Below the pieces are notes generated by a model. The model saw only the letters and a program-made list of their open reading frames with translations. It was not told the DNA's origin and ran no database searches. This document shows, one piece after another, positions 23,504 through 36,146 of a stretch of 64,000 nt of DNA (positions are counted from its first letter, which is position 1; every line of letters starts with the position of its first letter). The DNA comes from Humulus lupulus (lineage: Eukaryota > Streptophyta > Magnoliopsida > Rosales > Cannabaceae), in the NCBI RefSeq assembly GCF_963169125.1, contig NC_084797.1:86521868-86585867 (forward strand). The letters run 5' to 3'. Made by a program: the position numbers and the translations under genes.

Positions 23504-25644
23504 TGTAACACCCTACTACCTTAAATTCGTTACTAAGTGAGTTATAAACATGCAATTAACTTGCTAATCGATGTTTTAGGACAAAACTGTAGCTAAACCA
23601 TAAACAACATCACATAATTTTAAAATATATCCATTCATTAAAATTATAAAGCGTTTAACATTTGGGATCCCAAAATACTGTTTAGAAATAATTACAACTC
23701 AAAAATATAATTAAAGTCGACTAAATGAAAAAACTGGGTTTAATACACATCTCCCAAAAAATACCCCTGGTCGTGGCAACCAGGTAGGCCAACACATGTA
23801 CGCACCGCTTCACGCTCTCTGTACTCATCGTTGGTTAACATTCCCCTGCCCTTACCTGCACCATCGAGCACTCGTGAGCCGAGGCCCAGCAAGAAAACTC
23901 ACAAAAACAAATAACATAAGCATATCTATCATCCAGCTTACAATTAAACTGCCGATGGGCTAAACACGTACGGCCATGCCGTCCCAGGCACTTTACTAGG
24001 CCTTGGGTTCGCGGTCTACACCGTGATGATATCCCAGGTATCCTTTAGGGTCTCGCCTTGGAAACTCGCACTCCACATGCTAAACGTTGCTCCCGGCCCC
24101 TTGCCGTTCTCGGCCTTCGTCGTTCTCGGCCCTCGCCGTTCTCGGCCTTCACCGTTCCTGGCTCTTGCCATTCATTCACTTATATGCACACATAGCATAA
24201 TTAAACAAATACTTAAACAAGCATTAACATACTCAATGGGGCTACGCCCTGCAACATAAGCATATAGGGTCGTGCCTTGAACCACAAACTATAGGGCCTC
24301 GCCCTGCTCTATGGATACAACAGCTTTCTTACCTATGTCCCGAGATTTCCAAGCACCAATGTTCTGAGCACAGTCCCCTAGTTCGAGCCTCGCAGAAAAC
24401 CTAGCCACAATGCATCAACAAAATGCACCCATCAAGTTCTAATCCACAAAATAACTTTGGGTTACAATTCTAGTCCCCGGGACCTTGAATTCTATCAATC
24501 CGGGTGATAAAATCCATCCCGAGCCTTAACTTTTGGATTCCCGAGCCTAAAACCTCCTTGGGAGTACAAAATTCCCTAAAACACCACGGCCCCAAGACTC
24601 ATGCCACGACCCCAAGTTCCACTAGAGGCCCAGCCTCATTTTCACCTACATGCGCTGTGACCCTGCCTGTAGGGCGCCGCGACGCACCCCTACTTTCAAG
24701 CCTCCCAATTAATCTAAAGGGCCGCGGCTCAACAAGAAAAAATGCCACGGCCCAACCCCTCGAACCCAGAAAAACCCTCCATTTTCTCTACCAAAACATG
24801 GCCAATTACCCCTAAAATCAATCTAACAACTTAATTTAATCATCCCAGAAGTTGATTCCAGCAGCAAAACCTAACAACCATCTAGCTCAAAACCTCATCA
24901 AACCAAAAATTCAATCTTCATCTCAAAGACTTAATGAAACTAACACTCAACCATTAACTTACAGAATTTAATGGTTAGAATCACAATTAAGATCTTACCT
25001 TAGGCTCTGCTTGAATCCAGTAGTTGAAACTGAGCTAATTCCCATGTTTAAAGCTCCAATTCCTAGCTTAATCTTCAAAATTTCCCCTTAGTATGGTTTA
25101 GAGAAAAATATGAGAGAGAAAGAGAAGTGTTTGGGTCGGTTCCTAGTTTTCTGAACATATCCTTAGTTTTGTTTACTTAACTTAGTCTCTAGGGTTACCT
25201 CAATGGCTGAGGGTACCAAAAACGTCCTCGAGCGCAAAATGGTAAATTTCCCCGATAATCCTTCCTAAGCGTTCTAACTTCAAATATATCTCAAAATATT
25301 TATTTTCATAACCATATAACCCCATAAAATGTCTAATTCCTGAAATACAGGTTGAGTCGCCCCGAGTCGGGTATTCGACCCCGTTGTGACTTTCTAGCCA
25401 AACAGCTCCCTAGGACTATCTCGGATCATGCAACACAGATATATCACAAATATATCACAATTATCATATTTATGCCCTCAACGGGCTAAAATTACAAACA
25501 TGCCCCTAATAACCAAATGGGGCCCACATGCATCTCTAATCACATACTCATAAAGATTCACATATTATAATAATAAATCACTTATTGCCCTCCAGGCACG
25601 CTAATCAAGGTCCTAAGCCTTATTATCAGATTTGGGACGCTACA
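23504..25644 (-). repeat. gypsy1 3' LTR
   Basis: It begins TGTAACACCC on the plus strand and ends GGACGCTACA. It carries five 16-bp minisatellite units (about 24092-24171), a GC island with GGGCCGCGGCTC (24719-24730), and splice-donor-like sequences on the minus strand: CAGGTAAGGG (about 23850), ATAGGTAAGA (about 24330) and AAGGTAAGAT (about 25000). Confidence 0.92.
24092..24171. repeat. 16-bp minisatellite within the LTR, five units
   Basis: TTCTCGGCC-type anchors recur at 24107, 24123, 24139 and 24155, an exact 16-bp period. The unit consensus is about CTCGGCCTTCGCCGTT. Equivalent arrays lie at 31106-31186, 15122-15204 and 37571-37669. Confidence 0.85.
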
Positions 25645-25661
25645 ACTATCCCCTCCTTACA
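25645..25661 (-). other. Polypurine tract of gypsy1
   Basis: The reverse complement reads GTAAGGAGGGGATAGT directly before the LTR start TGTAGCGTCCC. It would prime plus-strand DNA synthesis. The same tract is at 39222-39238 in gypsy2. Confidence 0.85.
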
Positions 25662-25679
25662 GAAATTTCATCCTCGAAA

Positions 25680-28297
25680 TTACCTAAACATCTCGGGATA
25701 ACGCTCCCGCATATCTGATTCAAGATCGCACGTCGCCTCCTCAACCTTGTTGTTCCTCCACAGCATTTTCACTAAGGCGAAGGTCTTGCTCCACAAGACT
25801 TTATCCTTCTGATCGAGAATCTGAACCGGCTTCTCCTCATATGACAAATCCTGGTCGAGCTCCAAATTCTCATAACTCAGAACATGCGTCAAATCTGATA
25901 CATACTTCCAGAGCATGAACACGTGAAACACATCATGAACCCTTGATAAGGCTGGAGGCATCGCCAACCTGTAAGCTACCTTTCCAACCCGTTTCAAAAT
26001 CTCAAAGGGGCCAACAAACCTAGGGCTAAGCTTGCCTCGAACACCAAATTATTTCACCCCCTCAATGGTGAAACCCTAAGGAACATGACCACTGACCTGA
26101 AACTCTACGGTCCCGCGTCTCAAGTCCGAGTAACTCTTCTGGTGACTTTGGGAGGCGAGCATTCGAGCTCTAATCTTTTCAATCACCTCATTGGTCCTCT
26201 GAACCATCTTAGGACCCAAATATCTCCTCTCACCTATCTTATCCCAATGGATAGGTGATCTGCACTTCCTTCCATATAGCATCTCATACGGAGTCCAAGA
26301 TCTCCTGATAACTGTTATTGTACAAGAACTCAATCAAAGGGAGATACTTACTCCAAGATCTCCCAAAATCTAGCACATAGGCTCGTAGTATGTCTTCCAG
26401 TATCTGAATCATCCTCTCAGACTGTCCATCTGTCTGAGGATGATAAACGGTACTAAACTGCAACTGTGTGCCCATAGCCTTTTGAAAACTCTCCAAGAAC
26501 TTGGAGGTGAAGGTGGGGTCCCTGTTGGATACTATCGACCTCGGAGCCCCATGAAGTCGCACAATTTCCTTCACATATAACTCGGCATACTGCTCCACAG
26601 TATAAGTGGTCCTGACAGGTAAAAATTGGGCGGACTTAGTATACCTATCCACAATCACCCACACCGTATCATGCTGTCCCACAGTCTTCGGCAAACCAAC
26701 CACAATGTCCATAGTGATATCTTGCCACTTCCACTCTGGAATCCCTAGAGGCTGCAATAACCCTGCTGGCCTCTGATGTTCAGCCTTAACCTGCTGACAC
26801 GTTAAGCACTTGGCCACATAATCAACCACATCTCTCTTCATGCCCGACCACCAATACAAAGCTCGCAAATCTTGGTACATCTTCGTTGTACTTGGATGCA
26901 AAGAATAGGGAGTGGTATGCGATTCATCCAAGATCTCTTGTCAGATATCAGAATCCATCGGAACACAGATCTGACCCTTGTACTTCAGTAATCCCATCTC
27001 CGAGATAGAAAAGCCCTTAGCCGCCTCGACTAAGACATTCTCTCTGTGCCCTCTCAACTGGGAATCCCTCCCTTACACCTCCTTGATCCTATCAAGGAGT
27101 GTATACTGAAGAGTGATGTTGGCTAACTGACCAACCACCAACTCTATACCTGCTTTAGTCATCTCCTCAGCTAGCTTATCAGATATCTGTCTCGAACTAA
27201 ACAACTGCCTAGACCCTTCTAACTCAATGCATCAGCCACAACATTGGCCTTCCCAGGATGGTATAGGATATCACAATCATAATCCTTTACCAACTCCAGC
27301 CCCCATCTCTGATGCATATTCAGATCCTTATGAGTAAAGAAGTACTTCATACTCTTATGGTTGGTGTATATCTCGTACTTCTCACCATACAGATGATGTC
27401 TCCAAACCTTAAGTGCAAATACCATCGCTGCCAACTCCAGATCATGCGTAGGATTTCTGTACTCATACTCCTTTAACTGTCTTGATGCATAGGCTATTAC
27501 CTTTCCAGCTTGCATCGGCACACACCCTAAACCCTATTTGGAAGCATCACAATAAACCACAAACTTCTCATAATCTGTCAATAGACTCAACACTGGCGCG
27601 GTGATCAGACGCTGCTTTAGTTCCTTGAAACTGTTCTAACATCTGTCTGTCCAAACATACTTAGTCTTCTTCCTTGTCAATTCTTTCAACGGCGTAGCTA
27701 TCCTGGTGAACCCCTCAACAAACTGCTGATAATACCCTGCCAATCCCAGAAAACTCCTCACTTCTGGAACACTGATTGGTCTAGGCCAATCTCTCACTGC
27801 CTCAATCTTACTTGGGTCAACTAGAATCCCCTCCTTACTGACAATATGGACCAGAAACGTGACTTGCGGTAGCCAAAACTTGCACATGCTAAACTTAGCA
27901 TATAACCTATGCTCTCTCAACCGCTGCAATAACAAACATATATGTTGCTCATGCTCTGTCTCTGACTGGTAGTACACCAAACTGTCGTCGATAAACACAA
28001 TCACAAACTTATCCAGATAATCCTTGAAAACCCTATTCATCATGTCCATAAAAGCTGTTGGGGCATTGGTCAATCCGAAAGACATAACTAGGAATTCATG
28101 GTGTCCATATCTTGTGCAAAAAGTGGTCTTTGGTATGTCCTCTTCTTTGATCCTTAACTGATGGTAACCTGACCGAAGATCAATCTTGGAAAACACTATT
28201 TTTCCCTGTAGCTGGTCAAATAAATCGTCGAACCTAGGCAGTGGATACTTGTTCTTAATTGTGAACTTTTTCAGCTCCTTGTAATCAATATGCATCC
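25680..28297 (-). pseudogene. gypsy1 pol: RT, RNase H, integrase, C-terminal chromo-like end
   Basis: RT (about 28295-27640): [41 protein letters not shown], and an intact VFIDDSLVY catalytic motif. RNase H (about 27560-27219): [28 protein letters not shown] and [13 protein letters not shown]. Integrase (about 26931-26284): the finger end CLTCQQVK, TMDIVVGLP, SNRDPTFTSKF and YHPQTDGQSERMIQ, so all three catalytic acids are present. C-terminus (about 26260-25680): [47 protein letters not shown]. Stops and frame changes lie between 27218 and 26932 and near 26290 and 26050. The RT start is out of frame with the protease part because of a 1-nt deletion near 28296. Confidence 0.9.
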
Positions 28298-30202
28298 TAA
28301 GGATCCATCCTTCTTCTTAACAAAAAACACTGGAGCACCCCATGGTGAGAAACTCGGTCTGATGAACCCCAAATCCAATAATTCCTGCAACTGAATCTTT
28401 AACTCCTTAAACTCTGCTGGAGCCATTCTGTAAGGTGTCCTAGATACTAGATCCACCCCTGGCGCCAATTCTATAACAAATTCGATCTCCCATTGTGGTG
28501 GAAACCCTGGCAGGTCTGCTGGAAATAAGTCGGGAAACTCACATACTAATCTAGTCTCACCCGATCCAACCGACACAATCCTAGAGGTAACCACAATGTT
28601 AGCTAGGAATCCTATGCAACCTTCCTGCATCAGGTCTCTAGCCTTCAGTACTGAAATCATAGGTACTCGCGGTCCACTAACTGTCCCCACAAATACAAAG
28701 GGTAACTTCCCTTTTGGTTCAAAAGTCACCATCCTGCGCTTGTAGTCAATCTTCGCTCCATACTTCGATAACCAATCCATCCCTAGGATCATATCAAAGT
28801 CATCCATCACTAGCTCAATCAGATCAACAGACAAGTGCCTACCATCTATCTATACTGGCAATGCTCTAATCCATATCCTAGAGACTACCAGTTCCCTAGT
28901 TGGCAACAAAGTTTGAAAACCCCTAGCATACAAAACACTAGATCTACACAACTAATCTATCACTCTAGCAGACACAAATGAGTGAGTAGCTCCCTAATCA
29001 ATCAATGCAGTATAAGAAAACCTTGCACTAGAAATCTGACATGTGACAACCGAGGGGCTAGCCTCCACCTCAGTCTGAGTCAAGGTGAACACTCTGGCAG
29101 GAGCGAGACTGTCGCCCTGCTTCGACTCCTCTTTCCTGGCTTGTGGGCAGTCCTTCTTCAGATGATTGGCACTCCCATAGATAAAGCAGGCCCTGATCCT
29201 GCACTCACCTTGATGTCGTCGTCTGCACCGAGGACACACTAGAAAACTCTTCCAGTTGTCACCTCTGCCCTGATGGCCACTAAAAGCACCTCGTGCCCTC
29301 CTAACCAAGCTAGGTGGAACAAAATAATCTGGGGCCTTTCTCTTCTGCTCACTGCAGCCACTACCCCGACTGGATCCAATAAAAGGAGGCACCGTCCTCC
29401 TGGCATGGCATCTAACAACGCTCTCTCTCCATATCTGATCCTTGGCCCCCTCAGCTGTAAGGGCCTTGTCCACTACCTGGGCAAGAGTAGTAGTCTCAAG
29501 ATCCAAAGTAATCTTCACATCACGGGCAATCATAACATTCAACCCCCGTACAAGTCTATCCCTTCTTGTCGCATCAGTCGGCACCAAATCCGATGCAAAC
29601 TTCGCCAACTGATCGAATCTCAAAGAATACTCAATAACTGTCAACCAGTTCTGAGTTAGGTTGATGAACTCATCAACCTTCGCAACTCAAACTGCAACAC
29701 TATAGTATTTCTCGTTAAAGATGTTCCTGATCTCTTCCCAAGTCATAACCGCCACATTCCTCCTCTCAGCTACTACATCCCACCAGATGCGGGCATCTTC
29801 TCTGAACATGTAGCTGGCACAAGCTACCCTGTCGTTCCCCACCACCCTCATAAAATCTAGGATGGAGGAAATCATATTCATCCACTACTCTGCCTGCAGT
29901 GGGTCTGATCCACCCTCGAAGGTGGGATGATGCTGCTTCCTGAACCTCTCATACAAAGGTTCCCACGTGTTCTCCATAACAGGCTGAATAGGCACTTGCG
30001 CCACAACCTGCTGAACTGACAACCCAGTGACTAGAGGAGGGGCCTGCTGCCTCAACTGTCGAAGTTCTTCCTCAGTTTGTTGTAGTCTCGCTTCCATTTG
30101 GGCAAACATCTATTGCAAATTCTGTGGGGCAGGTGGAGGGTCCTGACCCTAGTTGTCATCCTTGGCCCTACTGCAGTGTAGTCTCGATGATTGTCGAGGC
30201 AT
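28271..30202 (-). pseudogene. gypsy1 gag and protease
   Basis: The ATG is at 30202-30200 (MPRQSSRLHCSRAKDDN), with an in-frame TAG at codon 18 (30151-30149) that gypsy2 shares. A second TAG precedes MFAQMEARLQQTEEELRQL (30109), a coiled-coil-like segment. Capsid: FEGGSDPLQAE, FREDARIWWDV, MTWEEIRNIFNEKYY. The zinc knuckle reads CFIYGSANHLKKDC (about 29200-29160), with Tyr for the second Cys. In the protease the catalytic LID is followed by a stop where Ser is usual, then GATHSFVS (about 29010-28980). The pre-RT region ends [17 protein letters not shown] near 28300. All fragments lie in one frame, interrupted only by stops. Confidence 0.88.
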
Positions 30203-30502
30203 CTCAATAATATGCATGCAATCAATGACGCCGCTCATTAGGCATGATAACAACAGCCAAAACCACCTCCCAATCACATCAGCATACCACAAACAACAGT
30301 CCACTCAACGAGCCATGCCCTGGCATCATGCATATGTTAACTCATTCATCATGCTCTATATAAAATAAGCAGGAAAACATGGCATTTAAGCATATATTCA
30401 AGCATATAAGTCAATCAGTACCAACCAACCCTGAGTCGAGCTTGTCACTGACAGCGAGCGTACATGTTCGATCAATATCTAGGAACCATAAACCTTGGCT
30501 CA

Positions 30503-30513
30503 CTCTAATACCA
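30503..30513 (-). other. Primer binding site of gypsy1
   Basis: The reverse complement reads TGGTATTAGAG, one change from the usual TGGTATCAGAG. It lies three bases from the LTR end. This marks the 5' side of the minus-strand element. Confidence 0.8.
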
Positions 30514-30516
30514 AGT

Positions 30517-32667
30517 AGTAACGCCCAACTGCCTTAGAGCCATTACTAAGTGAGTTATAAACGTGTAATTAACTTACTAATCGAGGTTTTAGGACAAAAG
30601 TGTAGCTAAACCATAAACAACATCACAAAATTTAAAAATATATCCATTCATTGAAATTATAAAGCGTTTAACATTTGGGATCCCAAAATACTGTTTAGAA
30701 ATACTTACAACTCAAAAATATAATTAAAGTGGATAAACGACAAAACTAGGTTTAACACAAACATCTCCCAAAAAGTACCCATGGCCGTGGTAGCCAGGCA
30801 GGCCAAACATGTACGCACGCTTCACGCTCTATGTACTCATGGTTGGTCAACCTTCCCCTTGCCCTTACCTGCACCATAGAGGACCCGTGAGCCAAGGCCC
30901 AGCAAGAAAGCTCACAAAAACAGATAACTTAAGCACATCTATCATTCAGCTTACAATTAAACTGCCAATGGACTAAACACATACGGCCATGCCATTCCAG
31001 GAATTTTACCAGGCCTTGGGTTCGCGGTCTACACTGTGAGGATATCCCAAGTATCCTTAAGGGTCACACCCTGGCAACTCGTACTCCACATGCTAAACGT
31101 TGCTCCCGACCCCTTGCCACTCTCGGCCTTCGCCGTTCCCGGCCCTCGCCGTTCTCGGCCTTCACCGTTTCTGGCTCTTGTCGTTCATTCAAATATATGC
31201 ACACATAGCATAACTAAACAAATACTTAAACACATATTAACATATTCAATGGGGCTACGTTCTGCAACACAAGCATATAGGGTCATGCCTTGCAACACAA
31301 ACTATAAGGCCTCGCCCTGCTTTACAGGTACAACAGTTTTCTTACTTGTGTCCTGAGCTTTCCAAGCACCGATGTCCCAAGCACCGTCCCCTAGTCCGAG
31401 CCTCGTTGAAAACCTAGCCACAACGCATCAACAACATCTACCCATCAAGTTCTAATCTACTAAATAACTTTGGGTTACAATTCTAGTCCCCGGGACCTTG
31501 AATTCTATCAATCCGGGTGATAAAATCCATCCCGAGCCTTAACTTTTGGATTCCCGAGCCTAAAACCTCCTTGGGGTCCAAAAATCCCTTAAGCGTCACG
31601 GCCCCAAGACCCATGCCATGACCCCAAGCTCAACCAGAGGCCCAACCTCATTTTCGCCTACACGCACCGCGACCCTGCCTGTAGAGCGTCATGGCGTGCC
31701 CCTACTTTCAGGCCTCCCAATTGTTCTAAAGGGCCGCAGCTCAGCAAGAACAATGTAGCTGCCCAACCCCTCGAACCCAGAAAAATCCCCCATTTTGTCT
31801 ACCAAAACCAAGCCAATTACCCCAAAAATCAATCTAACCACTTAATTTAATCATCCCAGAAGTTGATTCCAGCAGCAAAACCTAACAACCAGCTAGCTCA
31901 AAACCTCATCAAACCAAAAATTCAATCTTCAACTCAAAGACTTAATAAAACTAACACTCAACCATTAACTTACAGAATTTAATTGTTAGAATCACAATTA
32001 AGATCTTACCTTAGCCTTTGCTTGAATCCACAAGTTGAAACTGAGCTAATTCCCATGTTTAAAGCTCCAATTCCTAGCTTAATCTTCAAAATTTCCCCTT
32101 GGTATGGTTTAGAGAAAAAAAATGAGAGAGAAAGAGAAGTGTTTGGGATGGTTCATAGTTTTCTGAACATATCCTTAGTTTTGTTTACTTAACTTAGTCT
32201 CTAAGGTTACCTCAAAGGCTAGGGGTACCAAAAACGTCCCCGAGGGCAAAATAGTAAATTTCCCTGATAATCCTTCCTAAGCGTTCTAACTTCAAATATA
32301 TCTCCAAATATTTATTTTCATAACCCTATAACCCCATAAAATGTCTAATGCCTTAAATACCCCTCGACTCGCCTCGAGTTGGGTATTCGACCCCGTTGTG
32401 ACTTTCTAGGTAAACAGCTCCCTAGGACTATCTCGGATCTTGCAACACAGATATATCACAATTATCATATTTATGCCCTCAACGGGATAAATTACAAACA
32501 TGTTCTTAATAACAAAACGGGGCCCACATGCATATTTAATTCACCTAAACATGCATCTCTAATCACATACTCATAAAGATTCACATATTATAATAATAAA
32601 TCACTTATTGCCCTCCAAGCACGCTAATCAAGACCCTATGCCGTATTAGCAGATTTGGGATGCTACA
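30517..32667 (-). repeat. gypsy1 5' LTR
   Basis: It is the pair of 23504-25644. On the plus strand it begins AGTAACGCCC, the reverse of the LTR 3' end with its last base mutated, and ends GGGATGCTACA. It has five minisatellite units at about 31106-31186. The GC islands near 31600-31770 show many C-to-T and G-to-A differences from the other LTR. Confidence 0.92.
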
Positions 32668-33324
32668 GTGACCTAGCTCATGAGAGACCCTAGCCTTGCC
32701 ATCCATCTCTCTATCTCTATTCCCTTGGAATTTATCTTTATGCCCTTGCTTACTTTACCCCAGACATAAAGAACTCAAGGGCCCTTTTGTAATTTTGTGC
32801 TCTAAATTTCCCTTAATGCTTAACCTATAGTTTTTAAATCTCCAAGTATAATTAAATAAATTAATTTGTTACCAAAAAAATAAAATTTGTCACAATATCA
32901 CATAATTTTGTAAATTTATCACATATTGACCAAAATTCCCGTAAAGGCCCGAGCAAGAAATTTTCATTCTTAAGCCCAGTTGATTGGAATTCAAACCTTA
33001 ATCAATTATCTTAAAATTTATAGGTCCGACTATAAAGTCCCAATTGCCAAAAATATTTTTATGCCATAGTATTCCCCATTTTATTTAAATTTGAGATTTT
33101 TCTACCATTGGGGTTTACCCCTTGGTCCGAGATTTTACCAAGTTGAGGTTTTCAAGTCGGTCCGAGACCAAAATTTCTGATTTGGCTACAATCACACTTA
33201 ATGGATAATGAACAACATGATTTTGGCTTTTAAATCCTATAATATTAATAAAAAATAATATTCATACAAGTTTTCACCAGCCTGAACTGGTTACTAGTAT
33301 GTGCCCAAAACGTGGGGTGTTACG
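32668..33324 (-). repeat. Long LTR (L4 family), 5' segment
   Basis: It continues the LTR broken at 23503; gypsy1 with its GTGAC duplication lies between. The two segments total about 3.75 kb, close to the 3876 bp of the complete L4 solo LTR at 45042-48917. On its own strand the LTR starts near 33324 with a mutated GTAACACCCC end. The flanking 5-mers TAGGG (20401-20405) and CAAGG (33325-33329) agree at only 3 of 5 positions, so its target duplication is eroded or the exact edge is off. Confidence 0.75.
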
Positions 33325-34043
33325 CAAGGAATAAGAAATCCAAAATAGAGTGATTAGACAGACTTATAATAAAATGAAAGTATGAACACACACAATTTTA
33401 CGTGGTTCAGTGGTTAAAATCCACCTAGTCCATGAGTCACTCTTATTTTTGTTTAGGAACTCTTGGAGAAATTATTTATGACAATTTATGCAGAGTTTTA
33501 ACATACAAAATGTCAATCCCTTTTAATGTCAATTACGTCTATAATTATAGGGAATTGTGATTGAAAATATTGGGTAACCGTACCATAAAGGTAACTTACT
33601 GGATTGGGTAACTTCCCAAATATTGAATACATAAATGCCCTAATTTAACCTATGCATGTTATATCAGGTGTTTGATACATAACAATTATAAACATTTATT
33701 ATGCATGATGAATCTCCAAGTTTGTTGAGATTCTTCCTTATGTGCATCATTGGACTTCCACGAGCAGGATATGCTACTCAAACTGGATGTTATGGGAGCA
33801 TGATGATATGACTTTGATCATGCTTGGAGCTTAATGTGGGTGATCTTCACACAATATATCTCGATCTCTATCACTGGAATTTTATGCAATCTAGAGGATC
33901 TCAAGTTGTCCCAATCTTGGTGGCACAACCTTGAGTTATCTGATTTGGAGTTAAAGAAATGTCCCCGGAGTCCAGTTTCCTTCATTTACTGCTTGCTAGC
34001 TGTACTCCAAGCAAGATAATAAAGCTCGTATTTTTAGGGTACA
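33325..34043 (-). repeat. Tat1 5' LTR (inferred)
   Basis: This sequence sits where the Tat1 LTR must be, directly upstream of its primer-site region once the L4 insertion is removed. It contains TTTTACGTGGTTCAGTGG (33393-33410) and CCTAGTCCATGAGTC, wording I associate with Tat-type LTRs. The end at 34043 (GGGTACA, reverse complement TGTACCC) is a guess from the TG..CA rule. No partner LTR is in the window. Confidence 0.5.
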
Positions 34044-34341
34044 GCACATACATATAATTTAGGTAGGCCAGAAACTAGGATTGCAATGATTAATGTACCG
34101 AAAGGTCAACTGAACCTTAACAATGAAGCTGAGTATGAAACATTCAATTTGTTTTGTGTGCGTAAAGAGTCCTCCAAAGCAAAAAATTGTATGCGAGTAG
34201 ATAGGGTGGATAAATTTGAGGATAAAAGGTTCCTTGAAACATTTTCAAAGCGAATAAGAGTGCTTGACTGATACCCTAAACTATAGAAAATGAGATAAAG
34301 TTGTATAAAGCACAAAGGGCGGGTGCCAAAGTTTGAATAAG
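34044..34341. other. Unassigned stretch, probably 3' internal end of an Athila-like element
   Basis: It holds a 61-codon open frame (34086-34271, plus strand: MINVPKGQLNLNNEAEYETF) that I do not recognise. It directly precedes an Athila-like LTR, so it may be the degenerate 3' internal end of that element. No polypurine tract is clear. Confidence 0.3.
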
Positions 34342-35267
34342 TTATAAGAATTGAATTTTGTCTATTTTTAATTAATTATTCTTCTATGATTATTCACTTG
34401 ATTATTTATTTATATATGTTTAACTAATTTATAATGTGTTTTTAGGATTTCCAAGAAATATGGATGAAAAATAATGAATTTGGGATGTTTTACACACAAT
34501 GGTTAAGCTAGAAATTACAAGCCTGAAACTTCATACTTTATTTTGACAATTTTTCAATAATATTTTGAAAATTTTCTAGAAATACAAGTTTTAGATATTT
34601 TTCTTAGCTTTCCATAACTTTTTAAATCGTCCAATTCCAACTATATCTAGGAATTTATGGGTAAAATACCGTCAAAGGCTACAACTGAAGAAAAATGAAG
34701 AACTGGAAAAGTTGCTATGGCCATGGCCAGACACATCCAAGGTCATGACAACACAAACAGAGGCCAACGACCAGGGCCAGCAATGTCCCAGGTCGCAACC
34801 ATTGCGCGATTTTATGGAAAAATTCTGTTTCTAGGTCGTGACGAACAATATTAATGGTCGCAGCCTTCGACTAATTTCTAGCTTTAAATTTCAAACTTAT
34901 TTTCAAGGGGATATAAAAGGGTTTAGGGTTTATTTTTAGAATAACATGGGATTGTGAATTTTGGAGTTTAGAGCGGCAGAGGAGAAAAAAAGACATCGTT
35001 AATTACAATCTTCAATCTAGTTTTTCTTTCTTCTCGCAAACTACTTTATTTTAATTTCATTTTTATGTTTATGATCATGTTTATGATTATGGAGTAGTTT
35101 TCTTTTAGGTTAATGGTTATTTCAAAATCGTAGACATGAAATCTTGAATGCATTGAAGAATTGTATTCATTCTATTCCCTTGTATTAAATTGTTTCTTTT
35201 CCTCTAATTGAATGCTATGAATCTTGTGATATCTTCTTTAGAAGGCCTCTAATTGGGGTATTGCATT
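34342..35267 (+). repeat. Athila-like LTR, 5' segment
   Basis: It aligns over its length with 63243-64000: TTATAAG start, GTCTATTTTTAATT, GGATGTTTTACACA, CAAGTTTTAGATATTTTT and GAGTAGTTTTCTTTTAGG blocks. It has a TATA box TATAAAAG at 34912-34919. A GC-rich island near 34720-34800 corresponds to GGCCGCGGCC-type islands at 63640-63740. It is cut by Tat2 at 35268 and probably resumes at 36847. Confidence 0.7.
34912..34919 (+). promoter_or_regulatory. TATA box of the Athila-like LTR
   Basis: TATAAAAG, conserved with 63800-63807 in the second copy, in the shared context TATAAAAGGGTTTAGGGTT. Confidence 0.6.
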
Positions 35268-36146
35268 TGTGGATGCTGAAAATTCAACATCGGTAAAGAA
35301 CCCACATCTCATGCCTAAGGTCCCTGGAAGGTCCAAAGCAACCATGTTTGAAGTCCATTTGAACCCTCAAATTAGTGCTCAAAATGACCCTGCTCCAAAT
35401 GACCCTGCTCCAAATGGCCACTCCACCTTGGACACTGGTAAAGAACCCAAGCGTCTTGCGCGCCCCAAGTGCCTCGCGCGCGGCCAGCGCCTCGCACGTC
35501 CCGCGCCCCGCGCGTCCCACTCTCCTCGCGACACCACCAGGAGACAAGCGTCTCACGGCCCCCAAGACGCCACGCGCAACAGTCACGCCGTGGTGGCCTC
35601 CTCTCACACACCAGCCTCGTCCTTAGGGGTGTCCACATGGTGACCATGGAGCAAGAAGAGTTAGAATACGGATGGTACGATATCCATGATAAATAGATAG
35701 TGGCAGTACAAGAATGGTACATGGTTAGAATTCCCTCAACATGCTTATGAGATCTGTACCCAACAAGTAGTGGAGGCATAATATGGTACCAAGAAAGAGT
35801 ACTTTTGCAGACCCTTGACAGGTACTAGAGCAAACCCCCACTCTTCCAACACCACTACCCCTGAAACCACTCTCCTAACAGTGTACTTGTGTACCATCTG
35901 GTCCCCTGGACCACAATGTATCAGGGGCCATTAGAGCTCACTATAAAAGGAACCACACTTCCACATGGGAAGGGGTTGGAAAAAATACTGTAGCACTACA
36001 CCATATGAAATACAAGTTCATTTCACCATTTTCTTTCTGCAACTGTTCTTTGAGTTCCCGATTAGATCTTTGAAGTTTTTCTTTTGATAATATCTACATT
36101 TTTATTTTTCTAACTTAACTTGGTTGACAAGTTCTCACCGTCAACA
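35268..36146 (+). repeat. Tat2 LTR
   Basis: It starts TGTGGATGC and ends CCGTCAACA, 879 bp. It has a 15-bp unit AAATGACCCTGCTCC repeated at 35385-35415, and a very CG-rich stretch (CCTCGCGCGC, CGCGCCCCGCGCG) at about 35454-35580. TATA box at 35942. Confidence 0.8.
35942..35949 (+). promoter_or_regulatory. TATA box of the Tat2 LTR
   Basis: TATAAAAG in the context CTCACTATAAAAGGAACC, about 205 bp before the LTR end. Confidence 0.6.

Larger units (their letters stand above)
23504..32667 (-). mobile_element. gypsy1: full-length chromovirus-like Ty3/gypsy element
   Basis: It is flanked by exact GTGAC (23499-23503 and 32668-32672). LTRs are 23504-25644 (2141 bp) and 30517-32667 (2151 bp) and look over 90% alike by eye. 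The polypurine tract is next to the left LTR and the primer site next to the right LTR, so it is minus strand. The inside codes gag, protease, RT, RNase H, integrase and a C-terminal segment ending in EEATCDLE, which is like Tekay/Del chromoviruses. It inserted inside an L4 LTR that had itself inserted in Tat1. All reading frames are broken. Confidence 0.95.
2485..34043 (-). mobile_element. Tat1: Tat-like Ty3/gypsy element, split by many nested insertions
   Basis: Reading on the minus strand from the right, the pieces are an LTR (33325-34043), a primer-site and leader region beginning TTGGCG (about 20398), gag (20300-16792 and 14519-14308), protease (about 14000-13600), RT (13500-13271 and 3924-3200), and RNase H with a second RNase H-like domain (3060-2485). 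The gaps are explained by insertions at 3925-13270, 14520-16791, 18282-19808 and 20406-33324. The inserted copia and the solo LTRs at 14520 and 18282 have matching 5-bp duplications, so the pieces can be ordered as one element. The integrase and 3' LTR lie beyond the left edge or are lost. The LTR start near 34043 (reverse complement TGTACCCTAAA) is inferred. Confidence 0.8.

Noticed and set aside
35269..35779. Several overlapping long frames on both strands (Arg/Pro/Ala-rich).
   Set aside because: They follow from the CG-rich low-complexity part of the Tat2 LTR, where stops are rare in all frames; there is no domain or conservation.
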